From assembly GCA_030144725.1 (NCBI GenBank), contig JASKMD010000026.1:10718616-10782615 (forward strand): a stretch of DNA of 64,000 bases, given 5' to 3'. The notes under the pieces were generated by a model, which had not been told where the DNA came from, did not search any database, and saw only the letters and a list, made by a program, of their open reading frames with translations. This DNA comes from Haematococcus lacustris. Lineage: Eukaryota; Chlorophyta; Chlorophyceae; Chlamydomonadales; Haematococcaceae. The position numbers were made by a program, and so were the translations under genes. Below are positions 32,862 through 43,628 of this stretch, piece after piece (position 1 is the first letter of the stretch; each line of letters opens with the position of its first letter).

Positions 32862-35272
32862 TTACTGTGCCTCAGCAGGCTGCTGCTGCTGCTGCTGCTG
32901 CTGCTCCTGGGCCTTGGGGGGCTTGTCTCGCAGCTGCTTGTAGCCCAGGCCAGGGTACTCCTTGCCCTTGGCTGGCAGAGCTGCCTGGTCTGGCCACCAG
33001 CACAGCTCCAGCGGCCGCCACCTGCTCTCCCCAATGCGCAGCATGTTCAGCGCTGCATTGCAGTCCCTGTCCAGCCACCTGCCTGGCTGTGGGGCCGGCA
33101 TTTTCTAGCCTTGCCCTTGCCCTTTGTGGGCTCAGCTGCCGGCTTGCTGCGCTTGGCTGGCTGGGGTGTGCTGGCCCCAGGCTCTGAGGCTGCAGGCTGT
33201 GTGGCTTCCTGGCTGCTGCGTGGGGCCTGTGGGGGCCTGCGGGGGGCTACTACAGGGCACCACACCAGGCCCCGCACAGGCTGGCCACGCTCCTGGCTCC
33301 AGGCTGGGCGCACTAGGCGGTGGTGCACCTGCCCTGCTGGGGGCTTCCAGCCTGCAGGTCTTGTGGCACTGAGTGTGTTCAGCTCCACCTCACAGGGCTG
33401 CTTGCCGTTCACTGCTGAGCTGACCCGGCTGGTGCGGTGCTCATCCACCAGCACCACCCTGCCCCCATCCTGGTCTTTGCCTCTGGGCCTGCACACCACC
33501 TTGCGGCAGGCCCGCAACACCGCATCAGCACCCCACCCTCCCCTGGTGCCAATGCTAGCTGCTCCAAAGAAGACCACCAGCTGCTTGGCACGATTGTGGC
33601 GCTTCATGGACAACTCAGCCATCTCCTTTTCCAACTGCAGCCATGCACACAAGAGGCTCACCCCATGCAGCACCCTGTTGTCCACCTTGATGAAGTGCAC
33701 CCCTACCCTGGCCATGGGGGTGAGGGTGAAGGGGGGTGGGCAGGTCAGGGTCCGGGGACCAACCCCACGCCTCTTGCCGCGCTTTGGCTGCCCTGGTGCG
33801 GGTGGGGTGTGGGGCTGCTGCCACCGCTCTAGCCACCGGCACACATGCACTGCATGGCGCATGCGGCAGGGCAGGGGCAGGGTGTCCTGCAGGGAGCCTT
33901 GCTTCTTCATGCCCAGTAGGCGACGGTGCGTGTTGGCCTCCTCTATCAGGTCCGCCACATGGCCCTTGTCCAGGGTGGCGGCCTCCAGCTCCGAGCTGTG
34001 GGCGTTGATGCCATACCCACACACCATCCTGATGAACAGCTGCGCCTCCTCCCCGCTCCAGCCTATCTTGGCCCTGGCTGCCTTGGCGTACAGCTTGACT
34101 ATGCGCTCTGCAGGTCAGGTCAGGTCAGGTCAGGTCAGGTCAGGTCAGGTCAGGTCAGGTCAGGTCAGGTCAGGTCAGGTCAGGTCAGGTCAGGTCAGGT
34201 CAGGTCCAGGTCCAAGTCCAGGATCTAGTCACCACCATGACTTGCCTGGATTGGAGTAATGCTGCTGCATGACCACCGCCAGCTGCATGGAGTGTGCGTC
34301 GATGGTGTTGTGGAAACCCGCCAGGTTGATGCTGCCCAGCTCCTGCAGCTTGGCCAGCAGCGCCTGGTTGCTGGGGTCCTCAAAGGCTGGCATGAGCATG
34401 GGGTGGCGGTTGCGCCCAAGGCGCCGCTGCAGCTGGTTGTAGCATGTCTTGAAGTTTGGGTTGGCGAAGAACTTGCAGAAGTCCTTGAGCTGCCTGAGCA
34501 TCAGGGGGTCCTCGCAATCAAGGGGCAAGGGACAGCCAGTGGGTGCTGCGGGTGCAAGGGCTGCCAGGCGGGCGTTGCAGCGCCTTTAGGGGGGTTGCGC
34601 GACTGGCTCAGGTTCTGACTCTGACTCCGAGTCAGACTGTGACTCTGGCTCTGAGCCACAGTCTGACTCGGAGTCAGAGTCATTGTCACACTCCATGCTG
34701 GCAGGCTGGGCAGGTGCAGGCTGGGCAGGGGCCCGTTGGGGGAGTGGGGGTAGGGGGGGAGCATCAGGGGGTTGGGGAGGCTGCACAGCTGGAGGCTGAG
34801 GGGCGCTGGGGGAGCCTGGGGTAGGGTAGCCCACCAGGCAGGTGAGAAAGATACGTAGGACAAACAAGGAGGCGATGACGCGGAGCTGGGAGTGGATCTC
34901 AGCCCGTAGCCGGAGGTGCTCCCTCAGCTTGCGCCTGGTCTTCTTACAGCCGCGCAGCACTGCGCCCTCGGGGACCTTGATGACCTGCAGCCAAGTGAGG
35001 TTGCCATTTTGACAGGCCAAGACACAAGGCGGGGTCGACACAAACAGTGCGGGGACACATAAGGCGGGGCCGTCACCTGACGTCGACGCGTGGTCCAGCC
35101 ATCTCGACGATCCTGTCGTTGCTTGCCTTGGGCGGAACGAGACGCTGCAATGGAACCAACAGGAGCGACGGGTTATCTCACAGCGCGTAACTCACGTCTA
35201 GGGCTCACGTCACGGCTGGGGACACGAACCTTTATGTTTCTCGTCGCTACCCTTCCGCTTCTTCTTAGCCAT
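32862..35272 (-). pseudogene. Fanzor-like RNA-guided nuclease, copy D (lacks RuvC-I exon)
   Basis: Exons: 35230-35272 (MAKKKRKGSDEKHK, an SV40-type nuclear signal), 35077-35144, 34246-34984, and 33047-34107 as one frame, with the tail at 32862-33101 in a shifted frame. Exon 2 is 68 nt, as in copy A. Intron 3 (34108-34245) uses a GC donor (CCAG|GCAAGT) and is (CCTGA)n. The frame keeps [23 protein letters not shown], the WCPVVAP segment, and (after a one-base shift near 33105) [13 protein letters not shown] and [20 protein letters not shown]. Three defects: an in-frame TAA at 34586-34588, the shift near 33105, and loss of the exon carrying RuvC-I: the frame passes straight from VDNRVLHG to VSLLCAWLQLEKEM. 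It cannot cleave DNA by itself but is the best guide to the N-terminal architecture. Confidence 0.75.
34111..34205 (-). repeat. (CCTGA)n array in intron 3 of Fanzor-like copy D
   Basis: About 19 perfect CCTGA units read on the gene's strand, between the GC donor and the CTGCAG acceptor. Confidence 0.95.
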
Positions 35273-35290
35273 CACGCGATGCGCAGTGCG

Positions 35291-36029
35291 ACGGGCGGTG
35301 GCCTCTTCTAGCAATTTGGGTTTCCCGTGAAAAATACACGGATGTGTGAAAATACACAAGTGCAAGGGAAAGGGAACAGGGCCAAGCCAAGCCAGTCAAC
35401 TACAAGGCAGTGACAACGAAATACTGCGCTGACGTCAATTACAGCCTGCAGGCTGCACCCACACATGTGGAGTCAGGTCGTACAGCTGTTGCCATGCCAC
35501 AGCTCACTGCACCGCTGTGGTTGCAAACAATGAGTCAGCCTACACCAATGAGACTGCCCCAACCCATTCCACCCCACCCACCGAGTTTCCCACCCTACAA
35601 CAGCCCAGCTGGCCAGCGTCGACATTGCACATCAGTTACTGGTCATTTCTCCTCACCATGCGTCTTAATGCTGCTGCCTGCATTCAAGGTTGTACCTTCC
35701 TCACATAACATCTATGCTGTGGTGTCTGCAATGCTTCGCAAACCAGCAAGTAGTAGGCAGTTGCATAACGCTCTGGGCAGGTGCACCATGGAGATGGAGC
35801 ATGAGCTAACCAAGGCCCTCGTTATCGTCCAAGCTCAGCCGCCTCTGCAGACGTCACAGTCAAGCACATCAAATTGGTGTTGATCTTCACAACATCTGCC
35901 AAAACATGTGATGACCGTGATGAGACCGAGAACAGCATGCCTGTCCACTGCTTGCCCAGGTTAGGAGTACTTGAACGGACAAGCTGCAAAAGTCACCTTG
36001 GCCACTCCCCTGGCGACCATGACGACAGA
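35291..36029. other. Stretch between Fanzor-like copy D and psaE
   Basis: No gene recognised. It should contain the psaE 3' UTR; on the minus strand a TGTAA, the usual poly(A) signal of chlorophycean algae, is present near 35438. The 157-codon plus-strand frame at 35410 shows no domain and is probably noise. Confidence 0.5.
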
Positions 36030-36626
36030 TCATGGTGCCACAACCTCGTCCAGAGCATAGTTGTTGGTAGAAACACCAGCATAGTTCTGCTGCTCAAAAC
36101 GGACCACAACGGGGTACCGGATGCCGCTCTGCAGGAGTCAAGGCAGGTGGGGAGAATCAATGCTGCCCTGGTTGGTACCAAGGCACGTGCTCGATGTGAC
36201 TATCAACGCCTGGGGCAATGCTGCTTGCAGTGTGGAAGTCAGTGAAAAGGTCACCCTACCTGGTCAACTGAGACGACCTTGCCGACCATGTTGAACCAGT
36301 AGGACTCTGGGCGTAGGATCTTAACCTGGACGAGACGAGTACGTACCCAGTCAGCCGCTTATGCCATCAAGATGCGAAGCGCGCATTAACCGCCGACACA
36401 CCATCGAGCCGCGCTTGGGGCCAACCTCCTTCTTAGGGGCAACCTTTGCAGCCTCCTCTGCCCGACAGACCAAGCGGGCTGTCCGCGCTGGCTTGGCTGC
36501 AAAGAAGGTCGTAGATGACACAGGATTGAGCTAGGATACGGGAGCCTCGCGGGAACCCAGTGCTAACTGACCCGAGAAAGACACGGATGGGCCCACGGCG
36601 ATGCGAGATGCAGACAGGCAGGCCAT
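36030..36626 (-). CDS. psaE: Photosystem I reaction centre subunit IV (PsaE), nuclear-encoded
   Basis: Four exons with phase kept: 36557-36626, 36402-36496, 36260-36325, 36030-36128. The first gives a short chloroplast transit peptide ([19 protein letters not shown]...), the junction at 36557 (GTTCCC donor) being the least certain. The mature part reads [72 protein letters not shown]. This is the complete SH3-like PsaE fold with its hallmark RPESYWFN and NYAGV segments. PsaE sits on the stromal face of photosystem I, helps dock ferredoxin and supports cyclic electron flow. Length and sequence look fully functional. It is the clearest proof that the window is from a photosynthetic eukaryote. 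Confidence 0.95.
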
Positions 36627-39582
36627 GACGTTCTATGCCAGAGACAAGAACGCAGAAGTTGTTGTCAGGTTTCTGAAAGTCGGCAGATCGAAGTCACACA
36701 GTGCATGCATGTCATCTTGGCAGGTGGGGTTTGCTCTGCGAGATGTGTGCCTCACTGAGCTGGGAGCCTCTGACTATGGAGCTGTATGGGTTTTATGTGT
36801 TGTTACCACTGCAAATCTTTACAGCCTAACATTACTTATACATACCATGAATGTTGTCTAGTTGTTCTGCCAGGTTGTCAGGCTGTTTGCTATCAGCTTG
36901 TTATTTAAGTATTGAAATGCGCTCCAGAAAAGCAGCCATGTGTTGAAAACATGATCTGTATACCAGTCTACCTGAGCCTCAGGCGTTCCCAACATGGGGT
37001 TGGTAATCTTCATGCAACTGCAACCCATCTACTCCATCATTTCATGTAACGTTTGCTGCGTCTGCTGCAATGCGATAACGCGCGTTTAATGTAAGACTAG
37101 AATTGCCATCGGAGTTATTCGATGCGGGCAGCCACATGTGACCCCGGATGTGTCCCAATTGCAGACCGTGGTTAGCTACACTGGTAAGCTACGTCCTTGG
37201 CTATCCGTTAGCGATGCACGACATGTCGGTGGCGCACACCACTGAAGTCCGGCAAACATGGCTGCGCGAGGTTCCTGATGGTGCAGGCGGCTTGGCGAGG
37301 ATGTGAAGGAACCCGGGTTTGTGTGTGGCAGCGCTGTATCGCTGTAATGGTGGGCGGCACAGTAGGGACTAGTCACCCCCTCCAGCTATGATCCGCTTTA
37401 TGTTTTGCACCATTGAACAAACAGCCTGACCTCACACATACCATTTATAGCACACTCATTAACGCGTCCATGGCACTATGCAACTCAATCATTAAGGTTG
37501 TAAGTGACAAGTTATACCGCTTACAAGGTACACATGGTCACCCCCGCCATGGTCACCCCCGCTGCACCCCTGATAACATCTTACTGGTTTTTCAGAGTTT
37601 TACAGCGATTCTTGAGCAGGGCGGTGCAGCTCATCAGTGCGAAGCTGGCGGGCTGCTCGGGCTGATGTGCACCTTTGCCGGGGTCGGCGGGCTCAAACAT
37701 TCGAATTTTCAAATATAGGCCTTTTTTGCTGTCCAGTTAACAGCCCAACCAGGATGTCAAATGGAGGACTGCAAGTTCTGTTCGGTTATTCGTGTGGGAT
37801 ATTCACGTGTCTATGAGACAGAAACGCGTTACCTTCAAGTGTGGGCCGTTTCATGTGTGGGCGGTCAACACAGTTAACAGCTCATTTTCTACATCTTTTT
37901 GACCGATTTTTGCTGCGCGTGGTTGCTCGTGAGCCACAGGCATCAATGTATGAAGTATCTTGTGCAACCTGAAAAGTTGCGATGTCCAGTCCAAATGCGA
38001 AATGCACGTCGAGCTGGGTCCAGGCTACCTATACCAGTCGCTTAGATTGCCTGCGAGGCTCCAGAACACGTCGCGTGTTGGGGGCCAGCCACCCGGCAAA
38101 CCGCTGGGGCTGGCTGCACTCTAGTCAGGCCATCGCAAGCTCATCGCACCAATCGGCGACCTCATCCGTGCAGAAATGAGTTAGATGTTATCTCTTGAGC
38201 CATGGGGGTGCAGCCAATGGCGGGGGTGACCACATGCTGATGGTTACAGGTGCACGAGGAGCCGACTGAGCTTGGCTTACCACTCCGCCACGTGGCCACC
38301 ACCAACACATCCTAACCCACCACCTCCCAACCTCGTCTACCCCGCCCAGCTCCCAGTAGCCCCTCCTCCCAGCCTGCCATCAGCCTCTTGCCCCCTAACT
38401 CTCCTTCTCCTCGCCTCCTACCTCTCCCCTACCTCTCCTTCGCCCATCTCCCCCCTACCTCTCCTTCACCCATCTCCGTATCCATCACCCCCCATCACCC
38501 TGACCACCGAGCCAAGCCCGTAGCCCCGCTCTGCCACCTCTCGATCCCAAACCATGAAGAAGAAGAATTAAGCAAGGCCAAGAGTGCTCATCTCTATGCA
38601 CTAAACAAGTCGCCAAGGGCTGGCTATCTGCATTGCCCAAGGCTGCAGCTTGTACGGCACAAGCGACAAACCGTGACCTGCAGGCTGAGGTGCAGCGGCT
38701 GCGGGATGTGGAGCAGTCCCTCATGTACACCGTGGATGGGTTGCAGGGCGACTTAGACGACCTGCAGGCAACACACCAAGGCCTGCAGGGTGAGCATACG
38801 GCTTTGCAGCAGGTGGCATCCAGAGCGGCAGCTACCAATCACTCCCTACGGGCTGCTTGACGCCGCCTCCAGGGTCAGGTGCATATCTATCTGCATGTGC
38901 ACCCACATCCGTGGGAAGCTTGCCGCAGCTGCGCCCCCTCAGCAGCAGCTGACACCTGCAGGCACCACCCCTGAGCTGGCTGTGCCTGCTGGTGCACCCC
39001 CTCAGCAGCAGCAACAGCTGGCAGCGGCAAGCACGTCACGTAAGCGTGAGGCACCTGCAGCTAACAAGTTGAGGGCAGCAAAGCAAGGTGAGACAACACC
39101 ACGTACTGCACCTGTTCCGACTGCTGCTGCGTGTTGCAGGTGCCACTTACAACAGTGTGGCGAAGCGTGCTAGTGCGGCGCGCCTCGCATGGGGCGAAAC
39201 CGCATGAATTCAAATGTCGAAGTTTGGGCAGGCACTGAGCACCGCTGAGAGCGAGATAGTTTTTGCTGCGTCTGCCATATCGTAGCTATGGCTCTCCTCT
39301 GTTCAAAGCACTGTTTACATATACTTTTGACTGAGTGGCTGCGAAGATACGGGCTTCCTATCACAGGGGGGTGGTTTTCAGGTAGTTGGGAACGCCTGAC
39401 TGAGCCTCATGCTACACCAAAACAATCAAATCGTAATCAAACACAGGCTGCGAGCTCATCATTGTAGAGGCTAATCAGAGGTAGATTGTAAAGGCTAATC
39501 AGGCATCAGAGGTATGCAAAAATGCAAACAAACAAAACCGATAATTCCTAGTGTTTGCGATGGCTTCACGTTGCTGTTTTCT
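36627..39582. other. Intergenic stretch with element fragments
   Basis: No complete gene recognised. At 36979-37016 lies a reversed terminal fragment of the 7-bp-duplication TIR family (TCAGGCGTTCCCAACATGGG). Around 38660-38860 an open frame encodes a heptad-like coiled coil (RDLQAEVQRLRDVEQSLMYT, then LQGDLDDLQATHQGLQGE) ending in a stop at 38858. It may be an exon of an unidentified gene, with a Gln/Ala-rich piece following at 38930-39175. CCTCCC/CCATCAC-type pyrimidine-rich tracts occupy 38280-38520. The psaE promoter should lie just above 36626. Confidence 0.5.
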
Positions 39583-40170
39583 ATGGCTAAAAAAAGACGG
39601 ACCGTGCCTAGACTAGTGCCGGAGGACCCGGACAGTGACATTGAGGACCGCGACGAGGCACTACAGCCGGACCTCACCGAAGCACAGCGAAATAAAAAGG
39701 TTTCCGGAGAGGCCCGCGCTGCCCGCGATAGGGACAACACATACCACGGCAGAAAGTGTAAGATAGCCCACCTCATCGACCACTTGCCGCAAGAACTTTG
39801 GGATGCCTTCCTGGACGACGCGGTGCAGCCACGAGTGGAGGCCATCAGCGAGCGGGCGGTGCTCGCCAGCCTGCTGTTTGGCTTACTCGTGCGCGGCTTG
39901 TTTACCATTCACGTAGCCGACCCGCTCGGCCTGCACGACCAGCCCGTGTACACAGACATCCCAGTCTCCCAGGCAGCTATCCCGGACCTGAGCTGCCGGA
40001 ACCTGTACCTGCAGCTGTGCCGCGGCTCGCCCGGAAATGGCGCGAACACTCGGCCCAACGCGGCAGTGGCTGCCGTGTTGGCAGCGCACCCCGACCTTTC
40101 CGCCCGCCTCGCAGCAATCCCTCGCCACCCCTCAGACACCAACATGGTGGACCACGCCCTAGTGCCCTAA
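39583..40170 (+). CDS. Basic-start protein, possible N-terminus of another Fanzor-like family
   Basis: 195 codons from ATG at 39583 (an in-frame upstream extension exists but the basic start MAKKRRTVPRLVPEDPDSD parallels copy D's MAKKKRK). It has an acidic segment, then GRKCKIAHLIDHLPQELWDA and a hydrophobic helix LASLLFGLLVRGLF. The C-terminal part NLYLQLCRGSPGNG ... SDTNMVDHALVP resembles in spacing the NQLQRRLGR ... FHNTIDAHSM region of copy D. The frame then runs into a CCCTAGTG satellite at the place where copies A and D have a satellite-filled intron 3. Homology to the Fanzor-like N-terminus is an inference from position and pattern; the nuclease part is not in the window. Confidence 0.4.
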   Translation: MAKKRRTVPRLVPEDPDSDIEDRDEALQPDLTEAQRNKKVSGEARAARDRDNTYHGRKCKIAHLIDHLPQELWDAFLDDAVQPRVEAISERAVLASLLFGLLVRGLFTIHVADPLGLHDQPVYTDIPVSQAAIPDLSCRNLYLQLCRGSPGNGANTRPNAAVAAVLAAHPDLSARLAAIPRHPSDTNMVDHALVP

Positions 40171-40462
40171 TGCCCTAATGCTTTAATGCCCTAGTGCCCT
40201 AATGCCCTAGTGCCCTAGTGCCCTAGTGCCCTAGTGCCCTAGTGCCCTAGTGCCCTAGTGCCCTAGTGCCCTAGTGCCCTAGTGCCCTAGTGCCCTAGTG
40301 CCCTAGTGCCCTAGTGCCCTAGTGCCCTAGTGCCCTAGTGCCCTAGTGCCCTAGTGCCCTAGTGCCCTAGTGCCCTAGTGCCCTAGTGCCCTAGTGCCCT
40401 AGTGCCCTAGTGCCCTAGTGCCCTAATGCCCTGATGCCCTAATGCCCTGATGCCCTAATGCC
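40148..40462 (+). repeat. (CCCTAGTG)n octamer satellite
   Basis: About 37 nearly perfect 8-bp units with occasional CCCTAATG and CCCTGATG variants at both ends. Unit length and CCCTA core resemble the chlorophyte telomere repeat (CCCTAAAA on this strand), but the last positions differ. Confidence 0.95.
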
Positions 40463-41150
40463 CACTTCGACATGTCAGTTGGGGATCACGCAAAGTGACG
40501 TGAGGTCTCGTGTCATTCTTCACAAGGGTCCATCGCGCAGTGTAGGAGTATAGCTCTCAGCGGCACGCTGGACACGGGTTCAGCGCTCTGAGCATCGCGT
40601 ATTGTTCTACTAGAGATCCTCTTACAGACATTGCTTGAGGTGCTCGCATGGAGGCGTCCCAGCGGCTTCAGCCTCAGACCCAGCAGGCCCCTTGTCCCTC
40701 ACTAGGGCCTCCATTTGAGCCGGATCAGAAGTCCCAGCAGGCCCAGCCTCAGACCCAGCAGCCCCAACCTTCAAAGTCGACGGTCCTGCTGAAGAGCCCC
40801 TCGCTGTTCAAAGGAGTTGTCAAAGGAGTTCAAAAGGGCTTTGCAAAACAGAAAGGCAAGGCAGGTTGTGGCCATCACCCCTGGCTAGGCTACACTCAAA
40901 CCAAGAATGCCCGTAGGACAAACACAGGCCCAGAAGCAGGAGGGTTGCAAGGTTCAGCATCAAAGACAGTTGAAGTAATTGATGTGATCCGCAGCACAAG
41001 TTTGCCACCAAGCATCAATCCTGCATCACGTGCCTTGTAACAAGCATTGTCACGGTCCATGCAGTCAACAACAGCGTCGTCTAACTCATGTATGTCTGTG
41101 CTCTACATTGATGCACACTGTTTGAGCTGTAGTGCCGTTTGATGCACATC
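40463..41150 (+). other. Stretch with one hypothetical ORF
   Basis: An ATG-started frame at 40648-41040 (130 codons: Gln/Pro-rich start MEASQRLQPQTQQAPCPSLG, then basic KGVVKGVQKGFAKQKGKAG). Part of it (40685-40732) is a piece of the dispersed repeat at 32610-32660, so the ORF is probably fortuitous. Nothing else recognised. Confidence 0.3.
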
Positions 41151-41154
41151 GTTT

Positions 41155-41325
41155 GAGCAGAAGCAGCAGCAGCAGCAGCAAGCTGTGTGACAACCAGCTG
41201 TGTGACAACAAGGCAATGTGACCAGAGGTCATGAGCCACTGCCACCACATGTACTAGCAGCAAGTTGTGGTCAACGTCACTGATGTGCGTTGGCTTCGTA
41301 TGTTGCTGGAGCTTTTATGCAGCCA
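41155..41325 (+). repeat. Duplicated 3' end of the CinA-like gene
   Basis: Matches 28575-28745: the CAG tract encoding the poly-Gln end, then TGACAACAAGGCAATGTGAC, CCACCACATGTACTAGCAGC, GATGTGCGTTGGCTTCG and TTGCTGGAGCTTTTATGC. No other exon of that gene is present, so this is a copied gene fragment. Confidence 0.8.
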
Positions 41326-41599
41326 AGCTTCACAGCCAAGCTACACATACCCAGCACCACCACTGTGCTCAGATGCACTTGCAGGAGCCACGCCTACATC
41401 GAGCAAGTCAGCTTACCTGCAAGCAATGGAGCAATACCGGGCCCAGGCATGTGACACAACCAATGTTGACAGGCCCCTGGTCAAATGAGAGCGGTTGATG
41501 CATAGAATTCCCATGTCAGCATGGCCGCCCTACCATAGGCACTTTCATGTTCATGACAAGCACAACATTAGGCATGCAGTGAGTTGTGACTGCGGTGTG

Positions 41600-42060
41600 T
41601 TCATTCATTCGTGTGAGAGGTGGTCATTGAGCAGACATCCGCAGGTGCTGGACTTGCTGCCTGCGCCATGGCTGCATTCTCTGGTGCATCACACTCACAG
41701 CTTGCCATACTGACTACCGTGGCAGTGGCCGCACCAGCTGCAGCCTGGGCAGTCCCGGCCTTGTCTGGCTGCAGCTGCGCTGTCAGGCGTGTGGCCAGGG
41801 CCGTGAACATGCGCAGCTCACCATGCAACCCTGAGTTCAGAGCCTTCTGCTCACCCAGCTCCTCCTGCAGCTTGCTGATCTGCAGCCTGGCAGCAGCCAG
41901 CTCAGACCTGCAGGCAGCTATCCACAATGCATACACACAATGCACAGGAAAACAGCACCTTGACTGTCGAAGGCGCAGGCGACATCTTGCAGCCAGCCAC
42001 ATCCTCTTGTATGTCAGCCCGATGATTTTGAGGAATGGGGATCGGCCAAATAACAACACA
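41600..42060 (-). pseudogene. Duplicated exon of the coiled-coil gene
   Basis: Minus-strand frame ACRSELAAARLQISKLQEEL through LTAQLQPDKAGTAQAAAGAA and SMTTSH matches the exon at 8824-9277, up to the point corresponding to 8983, with about 90 percent identity and an open frame. Neighbouring exons are absent. Lies 300 bp from the copied end of the CinA-like gene. Confidence 0.7.
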
Positions 42061-42670
42061 GTGCAGGATATGTCTTTTGTGGCATGGAGTGTTGGTGCCG
42101 CATTATGGTCATTAAAATAGACAAGACATTACTTTCCGTGTTTGTATGTAACTCTAGTGACTGTCTCAAACAAGGCGGGGTCATGGGTCGTCCGCTGGCA
42201 TTCCGGCTGACAATGTGCAGACGACATGTGCTGCCCACATGTACGTAAGCCTGCAAACCCTATGGGCCGATGCCTACCACACATGTGCACCCGCATACAC
42301 ACACACATACACACATACCCGCATACACACATGTGCGTTTGCCTGGCTTCAGGAAGGGCCCCTCAGAGGCCAGCTAGACTGCGGTGAAGAGACGAGACAG
42401 GGAAGAGCACCATCGCGAGCCACCAAGGGCCAGCACAACTCCCCCATCCCACATTGAACATAGTGTTGTCTGCGGGTACTCTCACTCAGCTACACTAGGC
42501 CGAACGAAACTGGGGGGGAAAGTGAAGTGACATTGATCGATATCTAACGTCAAAACTCCGCACATACTCCAACATACTACCCTAGGCCCAACATGGCTTG
42601 CATGCTAACTGTGGTGCAGCCCCCTTGTCCCTCACTAGGGCCTCCATTTGAGCCGGATCAGAAGTACCTA
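42061..42670. other. Stretch with dispersed repeat
   Basis: A CA-rich tract (CACACACATACACACATACC) lies at 42296-42330. From 42394 on it is the second copy of the 280-bp repeat described at 32390-32668. No gene recognised. Confidence 0.6.
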
Positions 42671-42785
42671 ATTGTAAGCTGATGACAGCTCAACAAGGGG
42701 GGCACACACTACTGTGCCTCAGCAGGCTGCTGCTGCTCCTGGGCCTTGGGAGGCTTGTCTCGCAGCCGCTTGTAGCCCAAGCTGC
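42671..42785 (-). pseudogene. Fanzor-like C-terminal tail fragment
   Basis: Minus strand encodes [26 protein letters not shown] (about 22 codons), the exact tail of the Fanzor-like proteins, followed by only ~40 bp of the 3' block before the 280-bp repeat. Sequence upstream of the tail (above 42785) is unrelated. Confidence 0.75.
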
Positions 42786-43628
42786 ATCTCGCCAGCCCTG
42801 CCACCAAGGCCAGCCCAGCGACTGCATAGCTGGGGCACCGAGCACTACTGAGCAATCCGGGCATTGGAGGTAGCTTTTGGGGGCGCAGAGGGGTGGTGAT
42901 GGGAAAGGTGCATGTTCGCCAAGTGCGTCGGTTTTTGGATTCACAATTCGACTTTGAACAGCAAAATTCAAAGAAAGAGCAGACAAGAAAGAATGTAGCT
43001 TTCAGGAGTCCTGGTAGCGTGAGGTTGGCAGCAGCGGGTCGCACGGAGCCATGTGTGAAGCAGATGCGTTAAAACAGATGTGCCCGACCCCGGCGGGACA
43101 TTGCTGACAGCGAACCAAGGACGCGGGGCTAATTCAGGCAAGCGTCTGCGCACATCTCAGCAAGCATCGGCAAGGCACGTTTGCCCGACGCGGTCGGGGT
43201 GCTTGTCGATGTGCGTCTGCTACGTGCCGGCGACTGCACCCTGGATTGTGTGCGAGCCTTGTTGCTGTTCGCACTGTACCGCCATCTTGGGCACCGGTCT
43301 CGGTGCCGCATGCCCCAGCCCCCTCCGCGTCTGTTGGTACCTCGTCACATCTGCGACCATTTCTCCCCCCGCCTCAATGTCATACGTGAGGGTGCACGAC
43401 GTCTGCGGTTGTGCTTGCATCCCCCTTGCTATTCATTGTCCCACCTCACTCTGGCATCTACCTGCAGCCTCTGCACCAGCGCAAGTGCAGCTGTGAAATT
43501 GCAGTAAAGAAGGAAGCCTGGCCCCAGCTTCAAGTACATCAGCGCAGCAGGTGCAGAACCCACAGCTCTCTTTCCGCGTCTACTAACTTTCCGCCCACAT
43601 GGCATCTCTGTAGCTTCAATACCCTCCA
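42786..43628. other. Stretch without a recognised gene
   Basis: Several overlapping ORFs of 60-140 codons on both strands, none with a recognisable domain or a convincing splice chain. No shared repeat seen. Confidence 0.45.

Larger units (their letters stand above)
32630..35290 (-). mobile_element. Fanzor-like element, copy D (best-preserved reading frames)
   Basis: Gene 32862-35272 followed by about 160 bp of conserved 3' block, then a 13-bp perfect inverted repeat (TTTG/GAGCCGGATC at 32632-32646 against GATCCGGCTCAAA near 32693-32705) that can form a terminal hairpin. Subfamily II, with copies E and H. Upstream (above 35290) no left-end sequence in common with copies A-C was recognised. 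Confidence 0.7.

Noticed and set aside
35410..35883. 157-codon plus-strand ORF downstream of psaE
   Set aside because: No domain, antisense to the likely psaE 3' UTR, ordinary composition for chance ORFs in GC-rich DNA.
40148..40462. CRISPR array or other spacer-repeat structure
   Set aside because: Pure 8-bp tandem repeat without spacers; eukaryotic context.
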